A stretch of 64,000 bases of DNA from contig NZ_JABAIJ010000006.1 of NCBI RefSeq assembly GCF_012641435.1, positions 1-64,000 on the forward strand, in the 5' to 3' direction. Positions 49,974 through 59,268 of this stretch are shown one piece after another. The DNA is from Rhizobium sp. P38BS-XIX (lineage in GTDB: Bacteria > Pseudomonadota > Alphaproteobacteria > Rhizobiales > Rhizobiaceae). The notes under the pieces were generated by a model. It was not told the DNA's origin, did not search any database, and saw nothing but the letters and a program-made list of their open reading frames with translations. Positions within the stretch are counted from its first letter, which is position 1. Each line of letters opens with the position of its first letter. The translations under genes were made by a program, and so were the position numbers.

Positions 49974-50168
49974 ATGCAGATCAACATGCCGCATATCATC
50001 CGCCTGACCGTCGTGCTTTCGGTCGTCGGCCTTGCCGTTGTCGGATGTGGCCGCAAAGGCGATCTCGATCCACCGAGCGCCGCAGCGACGAAGGGCGGCG
50101 ACGTCACCAAGCCGACGAAACAGCCCGGCACGGACGACAAGAAGTTCATCCTCGACCCGCTTCTCTGA
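49974..50168 (+). CDS. lptM: LptM-type small lipoprotein
   Basis: A 64-residue lipoprotein: hydrophobic signal, lipobox VVGC with the acylated Cys at residue 25, then the LptM/YifL mark GRKGDLDPP. LptM assists disulfide formation in the LPS-assembly protein LptD in E. coli. GAGGA is 6 bases before ATG. Placement between argH and lysA is a common proteobacterial arrangement. Confidence 0.9.
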   Translation: MQINMPHIIRLTVVLSVVGLAVVGCGRKGDLDPPSAAATKGGDVTKPTKQPGTDDKKFILDPLL

Positions 50169-50181
50169 TTAGGTAGCGACC

Positions 50182-51453
50182 GTGAATCATTTTGAGTATC
50201 GAGACAGCATCCTCCACGCTGAGGGTGTTCCGGTCCCCGAGATCGCCAAGGCGGTCGGCACGCCCTTTTACGTCTACTCAACGGCCACACTGGAGCGCCA
50301 CTACCGCGTCTTCGCGGAAGCCTTCGGCGATGTCGATGCCATGGTGTGCTACGCCATGAAGGCCAATTCCAACCAGGCGGTGCTGAAAACCTTGGCCCGC
50401 CTCGGCGCCGGCGTCGATGTCGTTTCCGTCGGCGAACTGCGCCGCGCGCTGGCGGCAGGTATCCCGGCGAGCCGCATCATGTTCTCCGGCGTCGGCAAGA
50501 CCGCGCAGGAAATGGACGTGGCGCTGGAAGCCGGCATCTATTGCTTCAACGTCGAATCCGAACCCGAACTGGAAGTGCTGAACCAGCGCGCCGTTCGCGC
50601 CGGCAAGGTCGCACCGGTCTCCTTCCGCATCAATCCCGATGTCGATGCGCGCACGCACGCGAAGATTTCGACGGGCAAGAAGGAAAACAAGTTCGGCATT
50701 TCCTGGGAGCGCGCCCGCGCCGTTTATGAACGCGCCGCCAACCTGCCCGGCATTCAGGTTACCGGCATCGACATGCATATCGGCAGCCAGATCACCGAGC
50801 TGCAGCCGTTCGACGACGCCTTCAAGCTGCTGCGTGATCTCGTGGAAACGCTGCGCGGCGACGGCCACGACATTCATCACGTCGATATCGGCGGCGGCCT
50901 GGGCATTCCCTACCGCGACGACAACAATCCGCCGCCGCTGCCGGATGCTTACGCGCAGATTGTCAAGAACCAGCTGCGTGGCCTCAACTGCAAGATCGTC
51001 ACCGAACCGGGCCGCTTGATCGTCGGCAATGCCGGCATCCTGGTGACCGAGGTCATCTACGTGAAGGACGCCGGCAACAAGTCTTTCGTGATTGTCGACG
51101 GCGCCATGAACGATCTCATCCGCCCGACGCTCTACGAAGCCTATCACGAGATCCGACCGGTCGCGCTTGGAGATGCCAAGGCGCCACGCATCAAGGCTGA
51201 TGTCGTCGGTCCCGTCTGCGAAACGGGTGACTATCTGGCGCTCGATCGCGAGATGGCGATGCCGAAGCCGGGCGATCTCCTCGCAGTCAGCTCGGGCGGT
51301 GCCTATGGCGCCGTGCAGGCCGGCACCTACAACAGCCGGCTTCTCGTTCCAGAGGTGCTGGTCAAGGGCAACGACTTCCATGTGATCCGCCCGCGCGGAA
51401 CCTATGAAGAGCTGATCGGCCTGGATTCCATCCCTGCCTGGCTTGAGGATTAA
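50182..51453 (+). CDS. lysA: Diaminopimelate decarboxylase
   Basis: PLP enzyme that makes lysine from meso-diaminopimelate. The 423-residue protein has the PLP lysine in CYAMKANSN, the substrate-binding HIGSQI, GGGLGIPY, and a C-terminal GPVCETGD with the active-site cysteine. The start is GTG 50182 with AGGTAG 6 bases upstream, 13 bases after lptM, so the genes are co-transcribed. Confidence 0.97.
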   Translation: MNHFEYRDSILHAEGVPVPEIAKAVGTPFYVYSTATLERHYRVFAEAFGDVDAMVCYAMKANSNQAVLKTLARLGAGVDVVSVGELRRALAAGIPASRIMFSGVGKTAQEMDVALEAGIYCFNVESEPELEVLNQRAVRAGKVAPVSFRINPDVDARTHAKISTGKKENKFGISWERARAVYERAANLPGIQVTGIDMHIGSQITELQPFDDAFKLLRDLVETLRGDGHDIHHVDIGGGLGIPYRDDNNPPPLPDAYAQIVKNQLRGLNCKIVTEPGRLIVGNAGILVTEVIYVKDAGNKSFVIVDGAMNDLIRPTLYEAYHEIRPVALGDAKAPRIKADVVGPVCETGDYLALDREMAMPKPGDLLAVSSGGAYGAVQAGTYNSRLLVPEVLVKGNDFHVIRPRGTYEELIGLDSIPAWLED

Positions 51454-51698
51454 GCGGTTCACTCCCGGATTGGCGTCGTGGCAGGCGGAATCAACGTTTC
51501 GCTTGCCCCGATCACGTTTCGGCGAAGTCTGATGAAAAAGCAGCCTTTCATGCTCCTTGCCCTCGTCTTCGCCACAAAGAATGTTATCTTTAATAAAATG
51601 GCGTCTCGCCGGGCGCCGCGTGTGCAGGCGTGTGGGACGCCGCACCATCCCAAACGGGCAATCAGCCATCCACGTCAGATCGGGAGAAGACCGGACCG

Positions 51699-54440
51699 AT
51701 GACCAGCCCCAGCAACCCCAAAAAGGGCGCTTTCGCCAACCGACCGGCGCTGGCGCGCATGGTTGCGGTCAAGCGCTTCTTTGCCCGGATCGTGCTGGTT
51801 TTCGAACATCTTCTGCCACGGTTGCTGCTGCCGGTATCCATTCTCGCATTGTTTCTATCTGCCGCCTGGTTCGGCATCTTCCGTATCGCGCCGGATATTC
51901 TCCGCTTCGGGATGCTTGCCGTCTTCGCGATCGGCTTCGTCGCCTCTCTCTATCCGTTACGCCGCATGCGTTGGCCAGGTGTCGGAGAGGCCGACCGCCT
52001 GCTGGAAGAACGCAATGGCCTGCCGCATCAACCCGTCGCGGTTCAGGATGAAGATCCGGCCCTCGAAACGCCGTTCGCCCGGGCGCTATGGCGCGAGCAC
52101 CAGACCCGCATGGCCGAGCGCATCGCGGCCCTCGATGCCGGCCTGCCACGTCCCGATATTGCTCGTTATGACGGCTATGCCCTGCGTGCCATCCCCGCAT
52201 TGCTGGTGGTCACGGCCTTCAGCTTCTCCATGTCCAACAGCGGCGGCTCGCTGAGTGACGCCTTTACGGTATCCGCCTCTTCCTCCAGCAATCCGGATGT
52301 CCGCGTCGATGCATGGGTCACGCCGCCTTATTACACGGGCCAACCGCCGATCTATCTGACCGGCAATGCCGCAGGTGCGGATAACAGCTTGAACGTACCA
52401 CAGTTCTCTGAATTGACGGTCCGTGTTTCCGGCGGCCCCACCGATGAGAAAGTGCTGTTTCAGGCAACCGGCGCGGACAAGAGCGCGGAAATTCCCGAAC
52501 AGACGGTAGACGCCAACGATCAGGCGGTGGACGGCAAAAAGACGCCCGCTGTACCCGTTGCCGCTCCCTCGGCGAATGGTGTCGCCAATCCGCCGGCGTT
52601 GGATGGCATGACGTCCCACACCCATATCCTCAAACTGGAAAAGGGCGGTGCGCTGAGCGTCAACGGCAAGTCCTGGTCCTTCAATGTCGTGACCGACAAG
52701 CCGCCGGAAATCAGCTTTAACGGTATTCCGCACGCCAATGCCAGCAGCGCGTTGGAAATTGGATTCAAGGTAAAAGACGATTACGGCGTCGAAGAAGCGC
52801 ATGCCGAAATCGTGCCGGTCGAAGCCGATGCATCGGCCACGCCGCTTTATGGCCTGCCTGAATACAAGCTGGATATTCCGCGACGAGATCGCCGTAGCGG
52901 CAAGGGCATGGCGACCCGCGACCTGACGCAGGATCCGCTTGCCGGCAAGCGCGTGCGTATCACGCTTGTCGCCAAGGACGGCGCCGGACAGACCGGCCGC
53001 AGCGCGCCCTATGAGATGGTCCTGCCCTCTCGCAATTTCAGCCAGCCGCTTGCCGCCGCCGTCGCCGAAGAGCGTCAGGTCCTTGCGCTCGATACGCGAA
53101 AGATGCCGGAGGCGATCGAACTCAACAAGTCGCTGACGCTCCGTCCGGAAGAAACCATTCCCGACCTCGGCAACTATCTGGCGATCAAGTCCGCCTTGAC
53201 GCGCATGAAACTCGCAAGCGACACGGCATCTTTCAAGGATACCGCGGATTATCTCTGGCAGATCGCCCTCGGCATGGAGAATGCGCAGCTGAGCGATGCC
53301 GAAAAGGCCCTGAAGGACGCGCAGCAGAAGCTCTCCGACGCCCTGCAGCGCAACGCCTCCGATGCCGAGATCAAGAAACTGACGGACGAACTGCGCAAGG
53401 CGATGGATGCCTATATGAAGGAGCTGGCCGAGCGTATGCGCAACATGCCGGCCCAGCCCAATCAGCGCTCCGCCAACATCCTGCGCCAGCAGGATTTGCA
53501 GCGCATGATGGATCAGATCGAAAATCTTGCCCGATCCGGCAACCGTGAAGCCGCGCAGCAGATGCTGTCCCAGCTACAGGAAATGATGAACAGCCTTCAG
53601 GCCGGCAAGCCGCAGCCGGGTCAACGCCAGCAGAATCAGGCCAATGACAAGATGCGCGAGCAGATGGACAAGCTCGGCCGCATCATGCGCGATCAGCAGA
53701 AGCTGATGGATCAGACCTTCAAGTTCGATCAGGCCATGCGCGACCGCATGCAGCGCGGCGATCAGAACGAGGATGGCGATGGCTTGATGGATCAGCCTCT
53801 CCCCGGCCTCGGCGATCCTCAGCGCCCGGATATGGGTCAGCGAAACCAGAATCAACGGGATCAACAGCAAGGCCAGAACCAACAGGGCCAAAAGAACAGC
53901 GATCCCACGGACAGTATGACAGCCGACCAGCTGCGAGATGCGCTGAAAAAGCTGCGCGAACAGCAGGACGATCTGGCCAAACAGCTTGGCGAACTTCAGA
54001 AAAACCTCGGTTCCCTGGGAATGAAGCCGAATCAGAATTACGGCAAGGCCCAGCAGGAAATGAAGGGCGCCTCCGGCCAACTCACCGAGGGCAATGGCGA
54101 AGGTGCCGTACAGGGTCAGGCACGCGCGCTGGACGCCTTGCGCAAGGGCACCCGAGATATGATGAACCAGCTGATGGCGCAGATGCAGCAGGGTCAGGGC
54201 CAAGGGCAAGGACAAATGCAGGGACCGGGCCAAGGCGGCCAGAGCGGCCGCGACCCGCTTGGACGCGACCGCAATGACGGCTCTTCACTCGATGATCCGG
54301 ACGGCAACATGGTGCCCGACATCATCAAAGCCCAGCGTGCCCGCGAGATTCTCGACGCCATCCGCGAGCGTTTGAGCAACAATCCGTCGCTTTCCGAGGA
54401 ACGTCGCTACTTGGAACGCCTGCTGAACCTTGGGCAATAG
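51699..54440 (+). CDS. TIGR02302 family protein, large membrane-anchored
   Basis: A 913-residue alphaproteobacterial protein of unknown function. It has two or three N-terminal hydrophobic segments (about 37-95, plus one near 170), a long periplasmic-looking domain (about 190-480), a helical middle (about 520-650) and a Gln/Asn/Met-rich, low-complexity C-terminal third (QQGQNQQGQ, QGQGQG). The family is usually next to lysA and argH. GGGAGAAG is 10 bases before ATG 51699; the frame back to 51630 is not supported. A surface or cell-envelope role is inference. Confidence 0.85.
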   Translation: MTSPSNPKKGAFANRPALARMVAVKRFFARIVLVFEHLLPRLLLPVSILALFLSAAWFGIFRIAPDILRFGMLAVFAIGFVASLYPLRRMRWPGVGEADRLLEERNGLPHQPVAVQDEDPALETPFARALWREHQTRMAERIAALDAGLPRPDIARYDGYALRAIPALLVVTAFSFSMSNSGGSLSDAFTVSASSSSNPDVRVDAWVTPPYYTGQPPIYLTGNAAGADNSLNVPQFSELTVRVSGGPTDEKVLFQATGADKSAEIPEQTVDANDQAVDGKKTPAVPVAAPSANGVANPPALDGMTSHTHILKLEKGGALSVNGKSWSFNVVTDKPPEISFNGIPHANASSALEIGFKVKDDYGVEEAHAEIVPVEADASATPLYGLPEYKLDIPRRDRRSGKGMATRDLTQDPLAGKRVRITLVAKDGAGQTGRSAPYEMVLPSRNFSQPLAAAVAEERQVLALDTRKMPEAIELNKSLTLRPEETIPDLGNYLAIKSALTRMKLASDTASFKDTADYLWQIALGMENAQLSDAEKALKDAQQKLSDALQRNASDAEIKKLTDELRKAMDAYMKELAERMRNMPAQPNQRSANILRQQDLQRMMDQIENLARSGNREAAQQMLSQLQEMMNSLQAGKPQPGQRQQNQANDKMREQMDKLGRIMRDQQKLMDQTFKFDQAMRDRMQRGDQNEDGDGLMDQPLPGLGDPQRPDMGQRNQNQRDQQQGQNQQGQKNSDPTDSMTADQLRDALKKLREQQDDLAKQLGELQKNLGSLGMKPNQNYGKAQQEMKGASGQLTEGNGEGAVQGQARALDALRKGTRDMMNQLMAQMQQGQGQGQGQMQGPGQGGQSGRDPLGRDRNDGSSLDDPDGNMVPDIIKAQRAREILDAIRERLSNNPSLSEERRYLERLLNLGQ

Positions 54441-54651
54441 TCATAGGTAGTTTCAGAAGAGATGCCTGCGCTTTCAATCGTCTGAAAGTGCGCCCCGAAA
54501 CAGGGGGAATGTCGGCATAATCGGAGTTATGCCGAACGATAAGGCATGAAGAGCATGTCGCGCAAAAATATCAGACGACTTTGCGATGGCGACATGCTCG
54601 AGGTCAAAAACTCAAAATACCGGAAGCAAATCCGAACGACCTTCAGCCGCT
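54441..54651. other. Convergent intergenic region with stem-loops
   Basis: Between the ends of the TIGR02302 gene and cpdR. It holds a 9-base stem (TCGGCATAA at 54512 and TTATGCCGA at 54527) that could terminate transcription from either side, and the palindromic repeat at 54551-54599. Confidence 0.65.
54551..54599. repeat. Palindromic intergenic repeat, copy 2 (GAGCATG...CATGCTC)
   Basis: A 49-base inverted repeat: outer arms GAGCATGTCG/CGACATGCTC and inner arms CGCAAA/TTTGCG, with a bulge ATGG. The outer ends equal those of the repeat at 22464, the inner arms differ but still pair. It lies between convergent genes. Confidence 0.75.
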
Positions 54652-55011
54652 TTAGGCAGCCAGCGCGCGGGCAACGGCCTTGCGAATGTCGGGAAGCGCG
54701 AAGGGCTTGGCGACGACATCGACAATCTTTTCCATGAGGTCGTCGGCACGCTCGCGCTGTTCGGCGTAGCCGGTCATCAGCAGGATCTTCATGCCCGGGC
54801 AGCTCGAATGCGCCTGATGGGCAAGCTCAATACCATCCATCACAGGCATGCGAATGTCAGACAGCAGGAGATCATAGGCACCCTGCTTCAGCTTCTCCAG
54901 ACCTTCGGCGCCGTCGGCTGCCTCCTCGGTCTCGTGACCGTCCAGACGCAACGCGCGCGCGACGAAGGTGCGAAGAGAATCCTCGTCTTCCGTGATCAGA
55001 ATTTTTGCCAT
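54652..55011 (-). CDS. cpdR: Single-domain response regulator CpdR
   Basis: Stand-alone receiver that, when unphosphorylated, positions ClpXP so that CtrA is degraded; CckA-ChpT phosphorylation turns it off. In rhizobia CpdR1 is needed for symbiotic endoreduplication. The 119-residue protein has the acidic pocket EDED, the phospho-acceptor Asp in LLLSDIRMPVMDG, and Lys in VAKPF. It begins MAKILITEDEDSLRTF, as CpdR does. Start 55011 is chosen over the longer frame. Confidence 0.93.
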   Translation of the reverse strand: MAKILITEDEDSLRTFVARALRLDGHETEEAADGAEGLEKLKQGAYDLLLSDIRMPVMDGIELAHQAHSSCPGMKILLMTGYAEQRERADDLMEKIVDVVAKPFALPDIRKAVARALAA

Positions 55012-55170
55012 GGCCAATGCTCCTGGTCCGTCATGTTCCGCGACCGAAATCACCAGAATTCCGTTTGCGATAGGTAAACGCCGGACAGGCGATTAGGCTC
55101 CGTGGTTAACGGTTCGTCATCGCCGGAGCAGAATGGGACAGGCGGCCATGCCGCCTGCATTAACCGACAA

Positions 55171-55719
55171 TCAGGCCTCGGCGTCGCCGGTAACGACGCC
55201 CACGAAGGGCAATTCGCGGAAAGCATAGGCAACGTCCATGCCATAGCCGACAACGAAATAATCGGGGCATTCAAAGCCGACATAATCGGCCTCGAGCTCT
55301 TCCTGGCGCTTGACGCTCTTGTCGAGCAATACGGCCAGAGAGACGTGGCGGGCGCCGCGCTCATAGAGCAATTCCTTGGCAAAACGCAGTGTTCGGCCCG
55401 ATTCCAGGATGTCGTCGATCAGCAAGACGTCACGATCCTTAACGTCGCTGTCGATATCCTTGACGATACGCACGCCCTGAGAAACCGTACCGGCGCCATA
55501 GCTGGAAAGAGTGATGAATTCGACCTCCGGCGCAAGGCCGGTATCGTGAAGCGCCCGCAGCAGATCGGCCGCGAAAATAAACGAGCCTTTGAGAACGGCG
55601 ATTACGAGAAGATCCTTCGTCGGTCCGCTGGCAATGTCCTTCGCCATCTCATGATTGCGCTCGGCAATCTGTTCGGCAGTGAAAAGCGGCTCGATATTCT
55701 TCCCGCGTACGACAGGCAT
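55171..55719 (-). CDS. hpt: Hypoxanthine phosphoribosyltransferase
   Basis: Purine salvage, forming IMP from hypoxanthine and PRPP. The 182-residue protein has VLKGSFIFAADLLRA, the PRPP loop VLLIDDILESGRT, and DYVGFECPDYFVVGYG, all family signatures. It starts MPVVRGKNIEPLF at 55719. It lies upstream of cpdR on the same strand with a 160-base gap. Confidence 0.95.
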   Translation of the reverse strand: MPVVRGKNIEPLFTAEQIAERNHEMAKDIASGPTKDLLVIAVLKGSFIFAADLLRALHDTGLAPEVEFITLSSYGAGTVSQGVRIVKDIDSDVKDRDVLLIDDILESGRTLRFAKELLYERGARHVSLAVLLDKSVKRQEELEADYVGFECPDYFVVGYGMDVAYAFRELPFVGVVTGDAEA

Positions 55720-55807
55720 TGATTGGCATGCTCCATGGCTGCTGCGGCACTCGTCCGCCGCGATCAAGCCCTAGCCCCTAGCACAATCGACCGCGCGGAC
55801 ACACCCC

Positions 55808-56473
55808 CTAAGGCATGAAGGACAGGCGAACATCCGGCGTTTTTCCACCGGGATGCTGCAATCTCGTCGAGAATCCGCGGCTTTCATGCGGCCCGAGCCG
55901 ATCGATCGGCACATTGACCACGACACTTCTCACCAGCTGGTCGCCGGCAAAAAGATTGGCGCGAACGGGCGAAACGGATAACGTCGCCCCGCTGGTGTTT
56001 TCGATGATGCCGTTCAATGTCAGCACCCGCAGGCCGTTTTCATCACGCGGCGTCAGCGTCACATGCGAGAACTGCAGCGGTTCGCCGCTCATGTCGGCGG
56101 GAGCGCCGGACAGGCCCGAAAATCCGCCTGACAATCCGAAGATCAGCACCGCGAGGCATACGATGAGCGCCACGAAACTGCGCCGGGAGGCCTGCTGTAA
56201 AATCTCTTCCGCAAAGCGCAATGTCGAGAGCATGCGCGGCAGCCAACCGTGGTGCGTCGGCATCCTCGGCGATTTTGCGGCCGGACCCTCGTAGCGCATG
56301 TTGACGCCGGCCGCGGCCTTGCCCCGGCCGCCGGATACCGTTACGAATTCAGCATCGACGATATCGGGCTTCGGTGCGAAGCGATGTCCCTGGCCGGATG
56401 CCGTTCCGCGTTCGGGCGGAATGAGGTCATAAACCAGCCCCGCCTGCTGCTGACGGTGGCGAAAAGCGCCCAT
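55808..56473 (-). CDS. Membrane-anchored protein, DUF3426-like, divergent from ftsE
   Basis: A 221-residue protein with a hydrophilic, basic N-terminal half, a membrane segment at about 99-118 (SFVALIVCLAVLIFG), and a periplasmic beta domain with LTLNGIIENTSGATLSVSPVRANLF. This FxLyD-like pattern resembles the C-terminal part of zinc-ribbon MJ0042/DUF3426 proteins, but the zinc ribbon is absent. Divergent from ftsE, which is common in rhizobia. The family assignment is tentative. Confidence 0.7.
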   Translation of the reverse strand: MGAFRHRQQQAGLVYDLIPPERGTASGQGHRFAPKPDIVDAEFVTVSGGRGKAAAGVNMRYEGPAAKSPRMPTHHGWLPRMLSTLRFAEEILQQASRRSFVALIVCLAVLIFGLSGGFSGLSGAPADMSGEPLQFSHVTLTPRDENGLRVLTLNGIIENTSGATLSVSPVRANLFAGDQLVRSVVVNVPIDRLGPHESRGFSTRLQHPGGKTPDVRLSFMP

Positions 56474-56562
56474 GATGACCTCCTCGTTCGGTGATCCACA
56501 TGGTTTCGATGCCCATGACTCATCAGGGCATTGAAACGAATCCTGCCCAGTCGTAAATTTTA

Positions 56563-56570
56563 ATGGTTAA
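56563..56570. promoter_or_regulatory. Candidate CtrA half-site upstream of ftsE
   Basis: ATGGTTAA, the reverse complement of the CtrA half-site TTAACCAT, 114 bases before the ftsE start. A second GGTTAA lies at 56637. CtrA control of ftsEX is plausible in Alphaproteobacteria but not shown here. Confidence 0.35.
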
Positions 56571-56683
56571 TGCTTCGCAAAGAACGCCATGAATGGGGCG
56601 CCTTTCCAGAAAAATTTACCGGCTGTTAATGCCATTGGTTAACAAGTCGCCTGATTGAACCCTGCGGAAGACTGGACTGCCCG

Positions 56684-57343
56684 TTGATTCACTTTGAGAA
56701 CGTCGGTTTGCGCTACGGCATGGGTCCGGAAATCCTCCGCGACCTGACCTTCGACATACCGAGGAAATCGTTCCAGTTCCTGACCGGCCCCTCCGGCGCC
56801 GGCAAGACGACCCTGCTGCGGCTGCTGTTCATGTCGCTGCAGCCGACGCGTGGGCTGATCCGCATGTTCGACCGGGAAATATCCTCCATCCCGCGCAGCG
56901 AACTGCCGCTGCTGCGCCGGCGCGTCGGCATCGTCTTTCAGGATTTCCGGCTGCTCGAGCACCTCACCACCTATGAAAACGTCGCCCTTCCCCTGCGCGT
57001 GCGCGGCAAGGACGAGAGCTCCTATCGGACGGACGTACTGGAGCTATTGAAGTGGGTCGGCCTTGGCGAGCGCATCAACGTGCTGCCGCCGGTTCTCTCG
57101 GGCGGTGAGAAGCAGCGCGCCGCAATCGCCCGCGCCCTCATCGACCGCCCGGAAATCCTGCTTGCCGACGAGCCCACGGGCAATGTCGACCCGCCCATGG
57201 CTCGCCGCCTGCTCAATCTCTTTCTCGAACTCAACCGTCTCGGCACCGCCGTCGTCATCGCCACCCACGATCTTGCCCTGATGGATCAGATCGAAGCGCG
57301 CCGCATGATTCTATCGGGGGGGCATCTCGATATCTATGACTGA
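56684..57343 (+). CDS. ftsE: Cell division ATP-binding protein FtsE
   Basis: Cytosolic ATPase of the FtsEX complex that activates septal peptidoglycan hydrolysis. The 219-residue protein has Walker A GPSGAGKTT, the ABC signature LSGGEKQR and Walker B LLADEPTGNVD. The start is TTG 56684 (MIHFENVGLRYG), as commonly found for this gene. It overlaps ftsX by 8 bases. Confidence 0.96.
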   Translation: MIHFENVGLRYGMGPEILRDLTFDIPRKSFQFLTGPSGAGKTTLLRLLFMSLQPTRGLIRMFDREISSIPRSELPLLRRRVGIVFQDFRLLEHLTTYENVALPLRVRGKDESSYRTDVLELLKWVGLGERINVLPPVLSGGEKQRAAIARALIDRPEILLADEPTGNVDPPMARRLLNLFLELNRLGTAVVIATHDLALMDQIEARRMILSGGHLDIYD

Positions 57344-58379
57344 GCCCAGCCCCCGCAAAAACGCCCCGAATGCCAAGGCCGCACAAGCGCGGCAGCCGCC
57401 CGCCGCACCTCCGGAGCGCAAACGGCCGGAAATGCGCGTGCGCCCGACAGGGCCGATCGTGCCCTCCTCCAACATTCAGGGCAATGCGCTGATCGTCGTC
57501 ATCGCCATCATGGCCTTCCTTGCCTGCCTGACGCTCGGCGCGGTCTCCATGGTGCGTTCGACGGCGGCAAGCTGGGAAAGCCAGATTTCTCGCGAGATCA
57601 CGATCCAGATCAAGCCTGACGACAATCTCGATATGGAAAAGGCGCTGGCGAGCGCGCGCGATATCGCCCTGAGCTTCGTCGGCACCAAATCCGGCCAGAT
57701 CGTTGATGAAGCGGCGACCGCCCGCCTTCTCGAGCCCTGGCTGGGCGCCGGTCTCGACCTCAAGGAGCTGCCCGTTCCGCGCCTTGTCATCATCACCATA
57801 GACGAGACGCACCCACCCGACTTCGAGGCGATGCGCAGCCTGCTCAAGGCGCAGATTCCGCAAGCCACGCTGGATGACCATCGCACCTGGGTCGACCGGC
57901 TCGTTTCCATGGCGCACACGACCGTTCTGATCGGCACCGGCGTGCTGCTGCTGGTTTTCACCGCCATGGTGTTGACCGTGGTCTTCGCGACGCGCGGCGC
58001 GCTTTCGGGCAATCGCCATATCGTCGAGGTCCTGCATTTCGTCGGCGCGGAAAGCACCTTCGTCGCGACCGAATTCCAGAAGCATTTCCTGAAGATCAGC
58101 CTCAAGGGGTCAGCGGCGGGCAGCGCGCTAGCCGCCCTGTTTTTCGCCAGCGCCGGCTTCCTGCAGAGCCGTACGATCGCGACACCGCAGACCGACCAGG
58201 CTACCGCCCTTTTCGGTACCTTTTCCGTGGGCGCGCTCGGCTATGCCGGCATTCTGGCGACAATGATCGTCATTGCCCTGCTCACCACGCTGACGGCGCG
58301 CTTCACCGTCATGCGCACGATCTACGAGATCGATCTCATCCGCTCCGATCCCGGCAGGAGCGACAGTGTTCCAAGTTGA
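57336..58379 (+). CDS. ftsX: Cell division protein FtsX
   Basis: Membrane partner of FtsE. The 347-residue protein has a long, basic, proline-rich cytosolic N-terminus (about 1-45), a first helix (about 50-70), a periplasmic domain (about 75-190), then three more helices, the usual four-helix FtsX plan. The ATG overlaps the ftsE stop by 8 bases. Its stop codon TGA lies inside the 16-base motif at 58376. Confidence 0.95.
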   Translation: MTEPSPRKNAPNAKAAQARQPPAAPPERKRPEMRVRPTGPIVPSSNIQGNALIVVIAIMAFLACLTLGAVSMVRSTAASWESQISREITIQIKPDDNLDMEKALASARDIALSFVGTKSGQIVDEAATARLLEPWLGAGLDLKELPVPRLVIITIDETHPPDFEAMRSLLKAQIPQATLDDHRTWVDRLVSMAHTTVLIGTGVLLLVFTAMVLTVVFATRGALSGNRHIVEVLHFVGAESTFVATEFQKHFLKISLKGSAAGSALAALFFASAGFLQSRTIATPQTDQATALFGTFSVGALGYAGILATMIVIALLTTLTARFTVMRTIYEIDLIRSDPGRSDSVPS

Positions 58380-58391
58380 CGCTGACGTAAA
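58376..58391. promoter_or_regulatory. 16-base motif shared with the etfB upstream region
   Basis: TTGACGCTGACGTAAA overlaps the ftsX stop and differs at one position from TTGACGTTGACGTAAA at 44644. It lies 58 bases before the YdcF gene start. Confidence 0.35.
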
Positions 58392-58448
58392 GAATTTTTG
58401 CCGACGCTTAGCCCGTACCTTGCCGCAATTAGCGTATAATACCGAATC

Positions 58449-59171
58449 ATGAGCATGGACATGACGACTCGCAAGACCGTGAGTTCGCCGCCGTTGCGGG
58501 AGCGCTTCCGCAGCGATGGATCCGTGCGCCGCAGCCTGTTCAGGCGTATTTTGCGCTGGAGCGGTTTTGCCTTCATTTTCCTCGTGGCCATTATTTTCGG
58601 CGGCTTTCTGCATTTCGCCGACTCGATCACGACCCTCAAACCACCGCTGGATCCGAAAGCGGATGCCATCGTCGTACTCACGGGCGGTTATCAACGCATC
58701 GACCAGGCTGTGGAATTGCTGCGTTCCGGCGCCGGCAATCGCCTGTTGATCTCGGGCGTCCACCCGACCACGACACCGACACAGATCCGCAGATTGACCC
58801 AAAGCTCCGTCAGCCTGTTCAACTGCTGCGTCGACATTGGTTATGACGCGATCGACACGATCGGCAACGCGCGCGAAGCGGCAAAATGGATTCACGCACG
58901 CGGCTATAAGAGCGTTCTGGTGGTCACCAACAACTATCACATGCCCCGCAGCCTGGCGGAGCTGAAATATGTCGATCCCTCCACCGACTTCATCCCCTAT
59001 CCGGTCGTCAATTCCGATCTGAAAACCAAGAACTGGTTCACCGATCCGAATGCGCTGCGCACGATGATTGCGGAATATGCCAAGGTGCTTCTGGCTGGAG
59101 CCAGAAACATCACCGGGCTTGGCCGTCCGATCGGCCTGCGCTCGCGGCAACCGGGCGAAGACAACGACTAA
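58449..59171 (+). CDS. YdcF family (DUF218, ElyC/SanA-like) protein
   Basis: A 240-residue protein with an N-terminal membrane helix (about 36-58) and a DUF218 domain: DAIVVLTGGYQRIDQAVELLRSG, LLISGVHP, and VVTNNYHMPRS, the conserved NxxHxxR motif. DUF218 proteins such as ElyC and SanA affect envelope integrity. TATAAT at 58435-58440 might be a -10, giving a very short leader. It is followed by plsC after about 100 bases. Confidence 0.88.
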   Translation: MSMDMTTRKTVSSPPLRERFRSDGSVRRSLFRRILRWSGFAFIFLVAIIFGGFLHFADSITTLKPPLDPKADAIVVLTGGYQRIDQAVELLRSGAGNRLLISGVHPTTTPTQIRRLTQSSVSLFNCCVDIGYDAIDTIGNAREAAKWIHARGYKSVLVVTNNYHMPRSLAELKYVDPSTDFIPYPVVNSDLKTKNWFTDPNALRTMIAEYAKVLLAGARNITGLGRPIGLRSRQPGEDND

Positions 59172-59268
59172 GACGCAAGCGCGCATCGAGCGACTTTTTA
59201 TTGACGCCATAATCGTGTAGGCAAGCCATCATATGTCGGCGCAAGCCGGCGCCTTGGGAAAGCCCTTG

